A DNA stretch of 64,000 nucleotides from NCBI GenBank assembly GCA_026826555.1, contig JAKSZT010054399.1:1313286-1377285 (forward strand), read 5' to 3'. The notes beneath the pieces were generated by a model. It did no database searches, had not been told where the DNA came from, and was given only the letters and a program-made list of their open reading frames with translations. Source of the DNA: Tolypeutes matacus (lineage: Eukaryota; Chordata; Mammalia; Cingulata; Chlamyphoridae). Below are positions 39,200-51,139 of this stretch, piece by piece (within the stretch, counting starts at the first letter, position 1; the number at the start of each line of letters is the position of its first letter). Both the position numbers and the translations under genes were made by a program.

Positions 39200-39770
39200 C
39201 TACCAGGTCTGAGTAGAAGTTTAAGGTCCTCACTCGGCCTCTCTTGATACTGGAGGGGGCTCATTAATCCTCGGTAGGAACGAGCGCTCCAGCTCCCCAT
39301 GAGACCTCCACTGATACCTTCCAGGCTGGGTTGGATAGGAGTGCCTTGTTATTGGTCCCCACATCACCTCCATTGACACCACAGGGAGTTGGTCTCACTT
39401 ACGCTGTAAAGTGAAAAAAGTCCTGATTCTCTACTAAGCTTCTCTGACACCACTAGTCTTCCTCTGACACCATCCCAGCAGAGAATGCGAGGGACATCTC
39501 ATTACTGTCAGGTGGGGGTGGAAGTCCAGTCATCTCACATGGTCTCCCCTGGAACCATGAGGTTGGCATTGCTCATTAATGCTCAGTGGGGATCAAAGTC
39601 CTGTCCCCTACTTGGCCTTCCCGGATACCACACAGCAGGGTGTTCCAGTCTTGCAAGGTTGGAAGACTTGACTCTTCACTTGGTCTTTGCTGCTGGGTCT
39701 GGAAGTGGTGCCACACTTTTCTCTATGTTGTTTTGCTGGAGTAGATCAGTTCCTATCTAAATGTTTTCTG
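39200..39770 (-). repeat. Periodic repeats in L1 5' UTR
   Basis: A short motif 'tgayacc' preceded by 'cct' recurs near 39246, 39313, 39375, 39446, 39552 and 39624, with spacings of roughly 60-105 bp, each near 'gtcct' or 'gtcc' type segments. This is a diverged tandem array in the 5' UTR of the antisense L1. Confidence 0.55.
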
Positions 39771-40079
39771 CTTGCTAGGCTGTCCCTTTCCTGGTCCTCT
39801 GGCTAGAGAGAGAAGGCTTTTGTTGGGACTTCTTTTTTCTCTGCTCCCGTTGTCATTTCTGGGTTGTCAACTTCTTCAGCTCCAAGTGTAGGATATATGA
39901 GGAAAAAAGAAAAACCTTAGAATTCACTAGTGTGTCTTTCCTTGTGTTCTGAGATACCTAAATGGTCTGTCTTCTTCTTTCTACCTTTCAGAGTTATCTT
40001 GTATTTGTAACATCCAGGGCTTTTAATTGTTCTTAGTGGAAGGAATAGAGAAAAAGTACATCTATCTTCCTAACAATAG

Positions 40080-40980
40080 AAGTTGTTTTCCCATATTTTA
40101 AATGAGAAGATTGGTCTATAATGTGTTTTCAAGACACTCTCAGCTCAAAAAATTCTATTATTCTATGATGTATTAAACCTTTTTCGTCCTCTTTTTGTGC
40201 TTTACTAGGGAATTATAATCTACATTCCATTAATGTGCTTTCTAGTTCCAGCTTTATAATGTACCTACTCCCCACAACCTGCTTTCTGCTTGGTTGGGAA
40301 AGAAAAAAGGAAAGCTCCTAAGATGGTACCACATTCTCTTTTAATAAGAGGATCAAAATGTTTTACCTTTTGTGAGATGGTGATTTTTTTCTAGGGTGGG
40401 GTGGGGACAAATCCCATTGTAGGACATGGAAGGTCCAGGAACCTCCAAGTGAGGTATAGAATTTTTAAAGTTTTTGAATTACTGGTTGAAGGTAAAATAC
40501 ACTTTGCACAGAAACACAGGCTTTATCAATTCTGAAGATACTTCTCATGACATTAAAATGTTAATTCAAATGCTCCTGCTAAAAAGTGACATCAGCATAT
40601 ATTTTCAGAAATGTTTATTATTATGTTTTCAAGCTTATATATCTCAAACAATATGTTTTAGATTTTAAAATTGGCTACATTGGCAAGTACATCAGTATAA
40701 AATTTGTTCAAATGTTAACGCACAAAATTGTTGATTTCTTGTTTACACAAATACAAAAATGTGAAACTTTATTCATTCATCAAGCCTTTATTATTTAACC
40801 AGTTTAGATACCCCTCTAGGCTTCCTAATTCCCTCCCTCCAGGGGAATCATCATCTTTCCTTTATCCAGACTCATTACTGCAGAATTGCCTTTGACTCCT
40901 TTCATTTCTTCCATACTCCTACTATCTTCATTCAATTATTTACCAGTGTGTTTTGAGTCTTCCTTTTCCCCTTCTTTGAT
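40080..40980. other. Gap between two antisense L1s
   Basis: AT-rich unassigned DNA, with a faint MIR-like tail at 40094-40170. Frames of 64-70 codons at 40474-40798 have no domain. Confidence 0.4.
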
Positions 40981-43230
40981 GTTCCTTTTTTTAAAAAATT
41001 TATTTTTATTTTTAAATTCCTCCCACCTCGCATGCTCTGGTTACTTTGAATATGCTTTCTATAAATGCAAATTTCCTATATTAATCTCTTAAAAGTGATA
41101 TGATCAATTTTTGTTCTTATGTGTCTTGCTTATTTCACTGAGCAGAATGTTTTCATGGTTCTTCTATGCTGCAGCATGTCTCATAACTTGACTTTTTCTT
41201 ATGGTTGAATAATATTCTGTTGTGTGTATGTACCACATTTTGTTTATCCATTCATTTGCTGATGTATGCTTGGGTTGTCTCCAGATTTTGGCTATTGTGA
41301 ATAATGCTATAAAGATTGGTGGACAAGTATCTGTTTGTGACACTATTTTCACTCTTTTTTGGATAAATACAAGGGGAATTGCTGGGTCAAATGGTAATTT
41401 TGTATTTAAGCTTTTGTGGCATCACTATATTGCTTACCACAGTGATTGCACCATTTTAATATTCCCACTGACAATGTCCTAGATTTCTAATTTCTCCACA
41501 ATCTCTCCAACACTTATTTTCTATTTTTTAAAAAATAATAGCCATCCTTATATGTGTGAAGTGGTATCTCATTATAGTTTTAATTTGCGTTTTCCAAATG
41601 GCTAATGATATTGAGCATCCTTTCATGTTTTTATTGGTCATTTTTATATCTTCTTTAGAGATATATCTATTCAAATCATTTGCCCATTTTTTAAAAAATG
41701 GGTTGTTTGTCTTTGTGTTGTTGCATTGAAAATTTCTTTATAAATTCTGGATATTAAGACCTTATCCAATATTTGGTTTGAAATTCTTTTCTTGCATTCT
41801 GTAGGTTGTCTTTTCATTTTCTAAATAATTTTTTTCAATACACAAAAGTATTTAATTTTTGATGAAATCAAATTTCTATCTATTTTAGTTCTCATATTTT
41901 GGTGTATTACAGAATACATTGCCAAGTCCCAGGTCATGAAGATTGCCCCTATGTTATCTTCTAAGAGTTTCTATAGTTTTTAGCTCTTATATTTTGATCC
42001 TTGACCCATTTGGAGTTGATTTCTTGTATATGGTGTAAGGTTGGTGTTTAACTTCCTTTTTATACACGTAGTTATCCAGTTTTCCCAACATAATTTATTG
42101 AAGAGTATTTTTTCTGCATGTACTTAGCATCCTTGTCAAATATCTACTGGTCATAGATGTGAGGATCTATTTCTGGACTTTCAATTCTGTTCCATTGATC
42201 TATTTGTCTGTCTTTGTGCCAGTACCACACTGTTTCGATTACTGTCACTTTGTAATACAAATTGAAATTGGGAAGTGTGAGTCCTCCAATGCTGTTCTTT
42301 TTCAGGATTGTCTTGATTATTCTGTGTCCCTCTCATATAAATTTGAGAGTTGGCTTCCCATTTCTGCAAAAGGCTGCTAGAATTTTAATAGGGATTGCAT
42401 TGAATTTGTATATTGGTTTCAGTAATACTGACATATTAACAATGTTGACTCTTACAATCCAAACATGGGATATCTTGCCATTATTTAGATTTTCTTTAAT
42501 TTCTTTCAGCAGTGTTTTGTGGTTTTCAGTGTACTAGTCTTTTATTCATCCTTAGTTAAATTTATTCCTAGATATTTTATTCTTTTAGATGCTATTTAAG
42601 TGGAATGGTTTTCTTAATTTCCTCTTCAAACTGTTTATTGAAAATACATAGGAACACAATTGTTGATTCTGCCACTTTGCTGAGTTCATTTATTAGCTCT
42701 AATAGTTGGATTCCTTTGGGTTTTCTATTATAAGACCATGTTATCTGAAGTAGAGATAGTTTTACTTCTTCCTTTCCAATTTGAATACATTTTATTTCTT
42801 TTTCTCACCTAATTGCTCTTTGAAGAACTCCTAGTACAGTATTGAATAACAGCAATGAAAACGGGCATTCCTGTCTTGTTCTTGATCTTAGGAGGAAAGA
42901 TTTAGCTGTTGGTTTTTTCATAAATAGCCTTTATCACCTTGAGAAAGTTCCCTTCTATTCCTACTTTTTTTCTGAGAGTTTTCATTAAGAAAAGCCCCAG
43001 GATTTTGTTGAATGCCTTTTCTGCGGCTATTGAGATAATCACATGAGTTGTTTTTTTTTGCCTTTATTCTATTTATGTAGTGTATTACATTGATTGGTTT
43101 TTGTATGTTGAACTACCCTTGCATTCCTGAGATTAATTTGGTCATGGTGTATAATTTTTATTATGCCATTGGATATGGTTTGCTATTTGTTGGGGATTTT
43201 TGCATCTATATTCATAAAGGAAATTGGTAA

Positions 43231-43291
43231 TTTTCTTCCTCCCTCCCTCCCTCCCTCCCTCCTTCCCTCCCTCCCTCCCTTTCTTCCTTCC
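43231..43291. repeat. (CCCT)n-rich simple repeat
   Basis: 'cttcctccctccctccctcc' continues to about 43291 with C/T units only, expanded within the L1 ORF2 remnant. Confidence 0.9.
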
Positions 43292-43811
43292 TTTTTTGTA
43301 ATGTCTTTACCTGGCTTTGGTGTCAGAGTAATACTGGCCTCATAGAATGAATTAGGAAGGGTTCCCTCCTCTTGAATTATTTAGAAGAGTTTGAGGCATT
43401 AATTCCTCTTTAAATGTTTGATAAAATTCACCAATGAGCCATCTGGTCCTGGACTTTTCTTTGGTGGAAAGTTTTGATTATTGTTTCAATCTCTTTACTT
43501 GTTATAGGTTTGTCAATGTTATCTATTTTTTCTTAAGCCAACTTGGGTAATTGGTGTATTTATGGAAAGTTTTCCATTTCTTCTAGATTATCTAATTTGT
43601 TGGCATACACTTGTTCATAATGTTCTCTTATAACCTTTTGTTTCCGTAAGGTCTGTACTGATATCACCATTTTCCTTTATGATTTCAATTATTTGCTTCT
43701 TTTTATCTTTTTTCTTTGTCAGTCCAGCTAAATTTTTGTCAATTTTATTGATTTTTTCAAATATACAATTTTTTTGTTTTGTTTATTCTCTCAATTGTTT
43801 TTCTTTTTTAA

Positions 43812-43935
43812 TTAAAGAAGTTGTGGGTTTGCAGAACAATGATGCATAAAATACAGGAATCCCATATATCACCCTATTATTAACACCTTGCACTGGTGTG
43901 CTACATTTGTCAAAATTTCAATTGTTTATCTATTG
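43812..43935. repeat. Second copy of the inserted repeat
   Basis: 'gaagttgtgggtttgcagaa', 'aatcccatatatcaccctat' and 'attaacaccttgcactggtg' match 34825-34945 in order and in strand but not in detail. Foreign to the ORF2 sequence on either side. Confidence 0.5.
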
Positions 43936-46625
43936 TCTATTTCATTTATCTCTTATCTAATCTTGATTATTTCCTTTTTCTGCTAACTTTGGGTTTACTT
44001 TGCTCTTGCTTTTCTACTTCTTCAAGATCTGAAGATCTGAAGATTGACTTACCTACGTTATCAATTCAAGAACTTTCTTCTTTTTGAATATAGGCATTCA
44101 TTAGCTATAAATTTCCCTCTGAGCATTCCCTTCATTGCATCCCATAAGTTTGGATATATTGTGTCTTTGTTTTCACTTGTCTCTAAGTATTTTCTAATTT
44201 TCCTTGCAATTTCTTCTTTGACCTATTGGTTGTTTAAAAGTGTGCTGTTTCATTCCCACATATTTGTCAATTTTCCAGTTTTCTTTTTATTATTGATTTC
44301 AAACTTCATTCCATTGTGGTCAGAGAAGTTACTTTTTATTGTTTCAATATCTAAAATTTTATTTAGACTTCTCTTGTGTCCTAACACATTATCTATCAAA
44401 GAGAATGGTCCATGTGCATTTTAAAAGAATGTGCATTCCACAGTTGTTGGGTGAAGTCTTTTATATATATCTCAATAAGATCAAGTTGGCTTATAGTGTT
44501 GTTTAGATCCTACATTTCCTTACTGATCCTCTGTTTAGATGTTTTATCCAGCTATTGAATGCTATTATTGTTGAAATGTCTATTTCTCCATTCAAATCTG
44601 TCATCATTTGCTTCATATAATTTGTACTCTGCTGTTAGGTGCATATATGTTTATAATTGTTAAATTTTTTATTGAATTGATCATTTTATCAGTATATAAT
44701 ATACTTTGCTGCCTCCTGTAAAATTTTTTTTACTTAAAGTCTATTTTGTCTGATACAATTACAGCCATGCTGCTCTCTTTTGATTATTCTTTGCATGAGA
44801 TAGTTTTTCCATCCTTTCATTTTATCTATGGAATTAAGATGTGTCTCTTGTAAACAACATATAGTTGGGTTATGTTTCTCTATCCATTCTGCCAATTTCT
44901 GCCTTTTGATTCGGAGAGTTTAATCTAAATAAATTTATGGAAATTACTGATAAGATTTACTTCTGCCATTTTGCTAATTGTTTTTTGTAAGTCATATCTT
45001 TTTTGTCCCTTCTTTCCTCCATTTCTGCTTTCCTTTATGTTTAAATGATCTTTTATAATGAGATGACTTGAATCACTCATCCTTTCCTTTTGTGTAGATT
45101 TTTTAGATATCTTCTTTATGGTTACAATGGGAATTATATTTAGCATACTAAATCGGTCACAATTTAGTTTGTGTTGATTCCAAGTTGACTTCAATTGCCT
45201 ACACATAACAGTACCTATATCTCTCCATCTCTCCTTTTTATGTTCTTGTTACAAATTACACCTTTATGCATGTGTGCCCCATAACAAAGATTTATGCTTG
45301 TTTTTATGCATTTAAATGTTATGTCTTTTAAGAAGTAAAAGAGAGCATTAAGGATGAAATATTATTTGCATTTATATTTACCCAAATTTTTTATTACACT
45401 AGAGATCTTTATTTCTTCATCCAGCATCAAGATACTGGCTAGTGTCCTTTCCTTTCAACATAAAGGACTTCCTTTAGTATTTCCTTTAAGGCAGGTCTAG
45501 TGGTAGAGAACTGCTTCAGTTTTTGTTTGTCTGGTAATGTCTTAATTTCTCCCTCATTTTTGAAGGACAACCTTGCCAGGTATATTATATTCAAGTAGCT
45601 GTTGTTGTTTTTTTTCTTTCAGCACATTAAATATGATCTCCTTCTGCCTCCTATCTTCCATGGTTTCTACTTAGAAATTGAATGTAAATCCTAGTAAGGA
45701 TCCCTTATATGCTACACATTGCTTCTCTCTTGTTTTTAGGATTCTGTCTTCATTCTTGGCATTGGACAGGTTGATCATAATGTGTCTTGGTATAAATCTG
45801 TTTGGGTTCATCATGCTTGGTATTTGTTAAGCATCTTGGATTTGTATATTCATATCTTCATCAGATTTGGGAAGTTTTCTGCCATTATATCTTCAAATAT
45901 TTTTTCTGGCCCTTTATCTCTCCTTTCTCCTCCTGGGACTACTATGATGCATATATTGGTATGCTTGATGGCGTCCCACAGGTTTTTCAGGCTCTGTTCT
46001 TTTTTTCATTCTTTTTTCTTTCTGATTCTCAACCTGGACAATTTCAATGCTTTTTAATTTGAGTTCACTGATCTTTATTCTTCCTTGTCAAATCTGCTCT
46101 TGAACCCCCTCTATTGAATTTTCACTTCAGTTGTACTTTTGAGTTCCAGGATTTCCATTTGGTTTTTCTTTATAATTCCTATCTCATTATTGAAATTCTC
46201 ATTTGATTTATATGTTGCTTTCCTGATCTCTTTTAGTTCTTTGTCCATGTTTTCCTTTAGCTCACTGATCTTATTTAAGTGAGTTGGCCTAAGATCTTCA
46301 ATTAGTAATTCCAGAGATTATGCTTCCTCCAGAATATTTTCCATTGAATTCTTATTTTCCTGTGGCTGAGCCATAATTTCCTATCTCCTTGTACATTTTG
46401 TAATTTTTTGGTTGAGAAATGGATATTCTGAATATTATGTTGTGGTCACTCTGGAAACCTTGTTCTCCTACTCTTCAGTTCTTCAGACTAAGAACAAGAA
46501 GAAACAAAAGAAAGAAGAAGGAAAAGAAAAAAATGAAGGAAAAAAGAGGGGGAGACAGGGAAAAATACTAACAACAGAGAAAACATCCCACACACACATA
46601 AAAGGGAAGAGAATAAATGAAGTGC

Positions 46626-47295
46626 ACTGCCTCTCCAAGTCTCCTCTTATGTGCTAGTGGGAAGCCAGAAGCTGTTGCTTTCAATGCCAAAATTTATACC
46701 AGAATTCCTGCACATTCGTTAGGATCTGCCAGACCTGAAAATATGTAACAGAGAAAGGAAACTACCACCCAACAACAACAACAACAACAACAAAAAAAAA
46801 AAAAAAAAAAAAAGGAAAAAGAGAAAGAAGTATACTGGCTCTTTGTCTTTGTAGGTGCTGGTTTAAGGCCAGAAGACAGTGCTTCTGAGCATAACTGAGG
46901 CTAGCATCTCTGTTGGGCACTCAGGGATCTGACAGACTAAACAACACAAGAAAAAAGAAAGAAGAAACCCAACCAATGAAAAAGTCCACTGGGTCTTTAA
47001 GTCCTAGTAGATGCTAGTGTGAGGTCAGAAGCTGCTGCTCTGGAGAGGGCTAAAACCAAGGCCAGAGTCTATATTGTGCCCTGAGGGATTTGCCAGACCA
47101 GGAAATGCTCACACAAAGAAGGAAGAAAAACAGAAGGTGGACTAGCTCTTTATCTTCAGGTGGATGCTGGAGGCTGGAAGAATTGCTGCTTAGAGGGCTG
47201 AAACTGAGACCAGTTTCTGCACTGGTCCCTCAGGGATACCCCAGATGGACCTCAACCCTTGACCCCAGCTTTATAGGAGGAGGTTTTCTCTGCCT
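46626..47295 (-). repeat. Four diverged tandem units in L1 5' UTR
   Basis: Units start with an 'actggctcttt'-like segment at 46626, 46834, 46988 and 47141. The last two spacings are 154 and 153 bp. The first is longer (208 bp) because of an (AAC)n and poly(A) expansion at 46777-46813. Each has a 'ggccagaagctgctgct'-like block and a 'cagggatctgccagac'-like block. The layout resembles the promoter monomers known in some rodent L1 5' UTRs. Confidence 0.7.
46777..46813. repeat. (AAC)n and poly(A) run
   Basis: Repeated 'aac' units followed by more than 20 A's, inside the first tandem unit of the L1 5' UTR. Confidence 0.9.
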
Positions 47296-47649
47296 ATCCT
47301 GGCCCCAGAAAGCTGCTCCCAGCATCTGGGCCATGTTGCCACAGCTGCAGCAGTTTTCACAGCTGCCACCATGAGCTGAACAATGGGGGCTGGTCCCTGG
47401 TTCGTACTTTCACTTACAAAAGCTGAACTCTTGGTAGCCTCTTTCTTCCTCTGGCACTCCTGTAGTTGTTCTAAATATCCATTCTGGTTCCAGGGCTAGA
47501 AGCTCATTAATTCCAGTCTGTTTTTCCAACTCTTTCATTTTTCTCATGGAGGCAGCAATTTGTAAAAACTTCCTACTCTGCCATTTTGCATCTGTGCTCT
47601 CCCTTGACTTTTACTTCTCCTTATTGCCAGCTTCCTAGCTCAGGCCATA

Positions 47650-48030
47650 GTCATTGTCCTCCTTGATTATGTTCCTGCCTTCCATTTCTCCTCTCTGCAG
47701 TCTATCCTACATATTACTACCAGAAGAATGTTCAGGAAGTATTTGTTTCATAATGACATTTCTAAGCCCCGTAGATCACTAAATGATCCTTATGTGTCCC
47801 AATGTAAAATCTACCTCTCAAAAGAGCATTCAAGACGCTTACAATCTATCTTTTAGTCTTACTCCCATTCCTCACCCCCTGAACCAAACCTCTTCTGCAA
47901 CCAAACTGGTCTCCTCAAGTCCCTGAGGAGATATCTGTTGTTTTGGGCCCTCTGACATTCCTTGCCTCTCTTCTTCTGATATCTGCACAACTTCATTTGT
48001 GAAACTCTTCCTCCACTACTCCATTGGGTT
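47650..48030 (-). repeat. L2-like relic, antisense
   Basis: 'ctctctgcagtctatcctac', 'gatcactaaatgatccttat', 'agagcattcaagacgcttac' and 'tctggtctcctcaagtcc'-like segments follow the order I associate with antisense L2 LINE sequence. Diverged. Not verified by alignment. Confidence 0.5.
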
Positions 48031-48480
48031 CTGGGAAGCTATCAATTCCAGAACCTGGTCCAGCTACAAAGGTGACTGAGGCTTGGCCAATCATCCCAAA
48101 CCTTCAAACAAAATGGTTGGCCCAGCAATGAGTACATGACCCACCGATATTAGAGGCTTTCCCTGAGACTGGGCAGGCTACATTTTCCTCTGTGTGTACT
48201 CACTTGGATAATGTAAACCTAGCATGCTTTGTGATTTCTCCTGCCCCAACTCTCCCATACTCTCCACCTTTCACTCCTATTTCTTGGAGGAAACCTATCT
48301 GCATAGGAAGTTGGGCAAGAGAAGAGAAGCAGAGAGGACTATTGACAAGTTTGGACACATTTGAATTACTGAATTAATTTCTGAGATGATCTTCAATCAT
48401 GGACTTTCCAAATACTTGAGACATTAATCTTCTCCCCACCTGTTTTTGCTTAAATTTGTGTACATCAGATTTCTGTCCCT
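48030..48480. other. No gene seen
   Basis: Unassigned. 48041-48180 resembles an old repeat, but I could not name it. Confidence 0.35.
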
Positions 48481-48830
48481 TGTAACTAAATAAGGCTAGT
48501 TAAATTTCTTTCTCTTTATGGAGATTCTCATATTGTTCATTCATTGTTTTCCTGATATCCTTTGCTTCTTTCTCCAAGTTTTCTTTTATCTCTTTGAGCA
48601 TATTGAAGATAGTTTTTTAAAAGCCTTTGTCTAGTATGTCCAAAGTCTGGTCTTTTTGTTGATATTTTCTGAATTTTTATCTTGTTCCTTTGGATGGAAC
48701 TTTCTTTGTCTTTCTTTGATTCAAAATATTTTGTTTGACACTTTGCATTTTAATATTTAATGTGTTGCTGTAGGATTTAGTGCCTGAGCTGCCTGTTCCT
48801 TAAGTTTGTGTCCAAGGCCTTGGCTGGGGC
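48480..48830 (-). repeat. Old L1 fragment, antisense
   Basis: 'ttgttttcctgatatccttt', 'cttttatctctttgagcata', 'gtctagtatgtccaaagtct' and 'gacactttgcattttaatat' are antisense old-L1 ORF1 and 5' UTR signatures. Confidence 0.55.
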
Positions 48831-48834
48831 TCAG

Positions 48835-49600
48835 CATGCTCCAGTTTCATTTATTGAGATTCTAACCCTTGCAGCATGGGCTTGTGTTGATGGACTTGGG
48901 CTGCTTGACTTGCAGTTCAACACGCTGGGGATTGGAGCCGTTTGCAGAGGTCCTGTGGGCATTAGGGAGGGGGTGAAAGCCTAGGGGGGAGTCATGTTTG
49001 GAAGTCAGAGGAGCCAAAGCCAAAGCGTGGTTCTCTTGTCTATGCCCAGTTGGCCAATGAAATGGCCACGGTGTGGTGACTGGCTGTCCAGGCTAGATTC
49101 TGGCTAGCAACAGTGGCGACATCTGGCAACGCTGCGGCACGTCTCTGTGGCAGCTTATTTTGGGCTTCACGGCTATTACACAAAGTCAGAAGTGATGTCT
49201 TTCACCCTAGAGCCGTCTCAACCCCCAACCACAGGCATGTTTTTCTCCAGGGCAAAGGGCAAATGCAATTACATCTGTGACCAATTTGCACAGCTGGGAG
49301 CTCCGACTCCTGACAGAAACATTTATTTGAGACTCAAGTCTCCAAGGAGCTTGGGAACCATACAGGAAGTAGGGTCCAGGGAGCATTTGTTGTCCACTAT
49401 GTGAACACTTGCCAGTTTGCACCGCAAGAACAAAGCAAAACAACAAAACCCAGCAACTTCGGCTTTTACAAGCTCAGAGTGCGACTCCTCTCTCTATAAA
49501 CGTTTCAAGGCCAAGAGGGGAATCAGAATATTAGAATAAGACATGGTTGCTAGGGACCCTAGTGTCTAAAACAGTGACACAGAATGCACGTCGAACTAGT
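48835..49600. other. Non-repeat DNA of higher G+C
   Basis: No repeat named. Overlapping 79-85 codon frames on both strands near 49147-49446 are probably chance. No splice sites bound them convincingly. Confidence 0.4.
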
Positions 49601-49604
49601 GGAG

Positions 49605-49770
49605 GGAGCACTAACATGGGAGTCAAAAGTCCCAGTTTCCACCTCTGGTTCTACCACTTCTAACTGAGGTGTCCTGGGCAAATCGCCTGCCCGGGCCTAT
49701 TTCCTATTACCCATGAGAGGCACAGTATCTAGGACTAGCAACTTTTCCAGGATCTGAAAAAAATACTGCT
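49605..49770 (+). repeat. MIR SINE relic
   Basis: 'ggagtcaaaagtcccagttt', 'ctctggttctaccacttcta' and 'gtcctgggcaaatcgcct' follow MIR order. The 3' half decays. Confidence 0.65.
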
Positions 49771-49774
49771 TAGC

Positions 49775-50930
49775 CGATTTTGAGAACTATTTCTCTAAAA
49801 AAAAAATGTATCATGATGTCTGGGTCATTCCTTTTTAAATTATATTATTATAAAAATCTATAATTTAAAAAGAGCTTGTAGGCTAAGTTTTCTCACTCTA
49901 CAAGAATTCCCAAATAGGTCCCATAAATGCTGAGAAATTGTTGCTAATGATAAATTACATGTTACCCATAGCAAAAAAAAATTTTTAAAGTAATAATGAT
50001 GAAAATATTGTCACTATTTTAGAGTAAAAATTAAATTTGAAGTAAGTACATTTTAATATGGTTGATACATGATGTGGGATGGAGGCTGCTAAAGTCTTAC
50101 CATAGCCCCGCACTTCCCCTGTTTAGACTTTAGTTGCTTTCTCTGTCCCATTGAGGCTTTATGGAGGATGGCCCGTGAGCCCCTTTCAGCTTTGAAAATT
50201 CCAACAACATATCTGGGACATCAGCGGAGCAGTTACAGTTGGATACCTCTGGAGGTCAGTACATGCTGGAAATATTATGACTGGGAACAAGGAATAAGTA
50301 TACAGTGTGTTTATCTACTGCCAAGCTTTGGACCAGGCCAGCGAGGCATCAGAACCTTGCACAAACCAGAGTGAGCTAGACGCAAAAAGCGATGGGCCGC
50401 CCTGCACAGGTAGGCTCAGGTACATCGAGTTCTGACAAGACCTCTGTGGGCATCAACCACAGCCTGCATTACATTCAGCCATATGGAATTGCTGATATTT
50501 GCCCGTTTTTGACCTACTAAAATGGCAAGTTCATAGGATTCAACCCAATGCTTACAGGTCAGCCAGTGGCCCCATCCTCAGTGGGACTGGAAGAACGAGC
50601 TGTTTTTTTTAATAAAATGGTAAATATGATGCAGTGCTTTTCTCCTGGAAACTTCAATTCTATTGAAGTGCATTCATTTTTCTAGTTAACACGTGAGAAG
50701 TCTGGGCTTTAAAATCATGGCCATCGTGTTGGTTCCTGTCCCTCCTGAGCTCCATGGAATGCAATACCTTGGATTTCTGAGATGATTGTGATTCCATAGC
50801 CACCAGCCTGCTCAGCCCCTCCTTTGGGTACTAGATGCCATTTTAGGAAGACAAAGACAAGGGAAAACCCCACAAAGGCACTGAAAAGGGAAGTCTACAG
50901 AGTACAGCCTAACAACTAATTCTATCTAGT
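49775..50930. other. No gene seen
   Basis: Unassigned. The frame 50168-50374 (68 codons) has no domain. Confidence 0.4.
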
Positions 50931-50957
50931 GTTTAGCCATAGGGCAAGGACTTTTCT

Positions 50958-51128
50958 CTTCTCTTCCCTTCCCTTCCCTTCCCTTCCCTTCCCTTCCCTT
51001 CCCTTCCCTTCCCTTCCCTTCCCTTCCNNNNNNNNNNCCCTTCCCTTCCCTTCCCTTCCCTTCCCTTCCCTTCCCTTCCCTTCCTTTCCCTTCCCTTCTC
51101 TCCCCTTCCCTCCCCTTCCCTTCCCTTT
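50958..51128. repeat. (CCCTT)n array with assembly gap
   Basis: A pentanucleotide array of CCCTT units, broken by 10 N's at 51028-51037 and fading into CCCTTCTCTCC variants. The 86-codon frame across it (LPFPS repeats) is a product of the repeat. True array length is unknown because of the gap. Confidence 0.95.
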
Positions 51129-51139
51129 TTCTTTCTTTC

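Larger units (their letters stand above)
34313..40075 (-). mobile_element. Long antisense L1, older type
   Basis: On the minus strand it runs from a 5' UTR (about 40075-39130) through ORF1 (about 39050-38170) and ORF2 (about 37800-34313). ORF2 endonuclease lies in the frame 37601-37338, with 'VILSVYAPNRRAAKY' and 'IIVGDFNFPLS'. A central ORF2 piece is at 36925-36743. The ORF2 C-terminus and 3' UTR are missing at the 34313 junction. An insertion of foreign repeat sequence lies at 34800-35040. Every frame is broken. Confidence 0.8.
40985..47602 (-). mobile_element. Long antisense L1, nearly full length
   Basis: On the minus strand it runs from a 5' end near 47602 through a 5' UTR with tandem units (47295-46626), ORF1 (about 46370-45480) and ORF2 (about 45200-41150) to a 3' end near 40985. 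The ORF2 C-terminus is clear in the frame 41352-41164 ('IAKIWRQPKHTSANEWINKM', 'EYYSTIRKS'). Other pieces lie at 42369-42181 and 45206-44925. Frames are broken throughout. It carries a CCCT/CTTC simple repeat at 43231-43291 and an inserted repeat at 43812-43935. Confidence 0.85.

Noticed and set aside
44044..44424. 126-codon hydrophobic plus-strand frame resembling a membrane protein
   Set aside because: Antisense to L1 ORF2. T-rich antisense L1 gives false hydrophobic frames.
46626..47295. Tandem units as a CRISPR array or satellite
   Set aside because: Units are about 154 bp, diverged, without constant short repeats, and sit in an L1 5' UTR.
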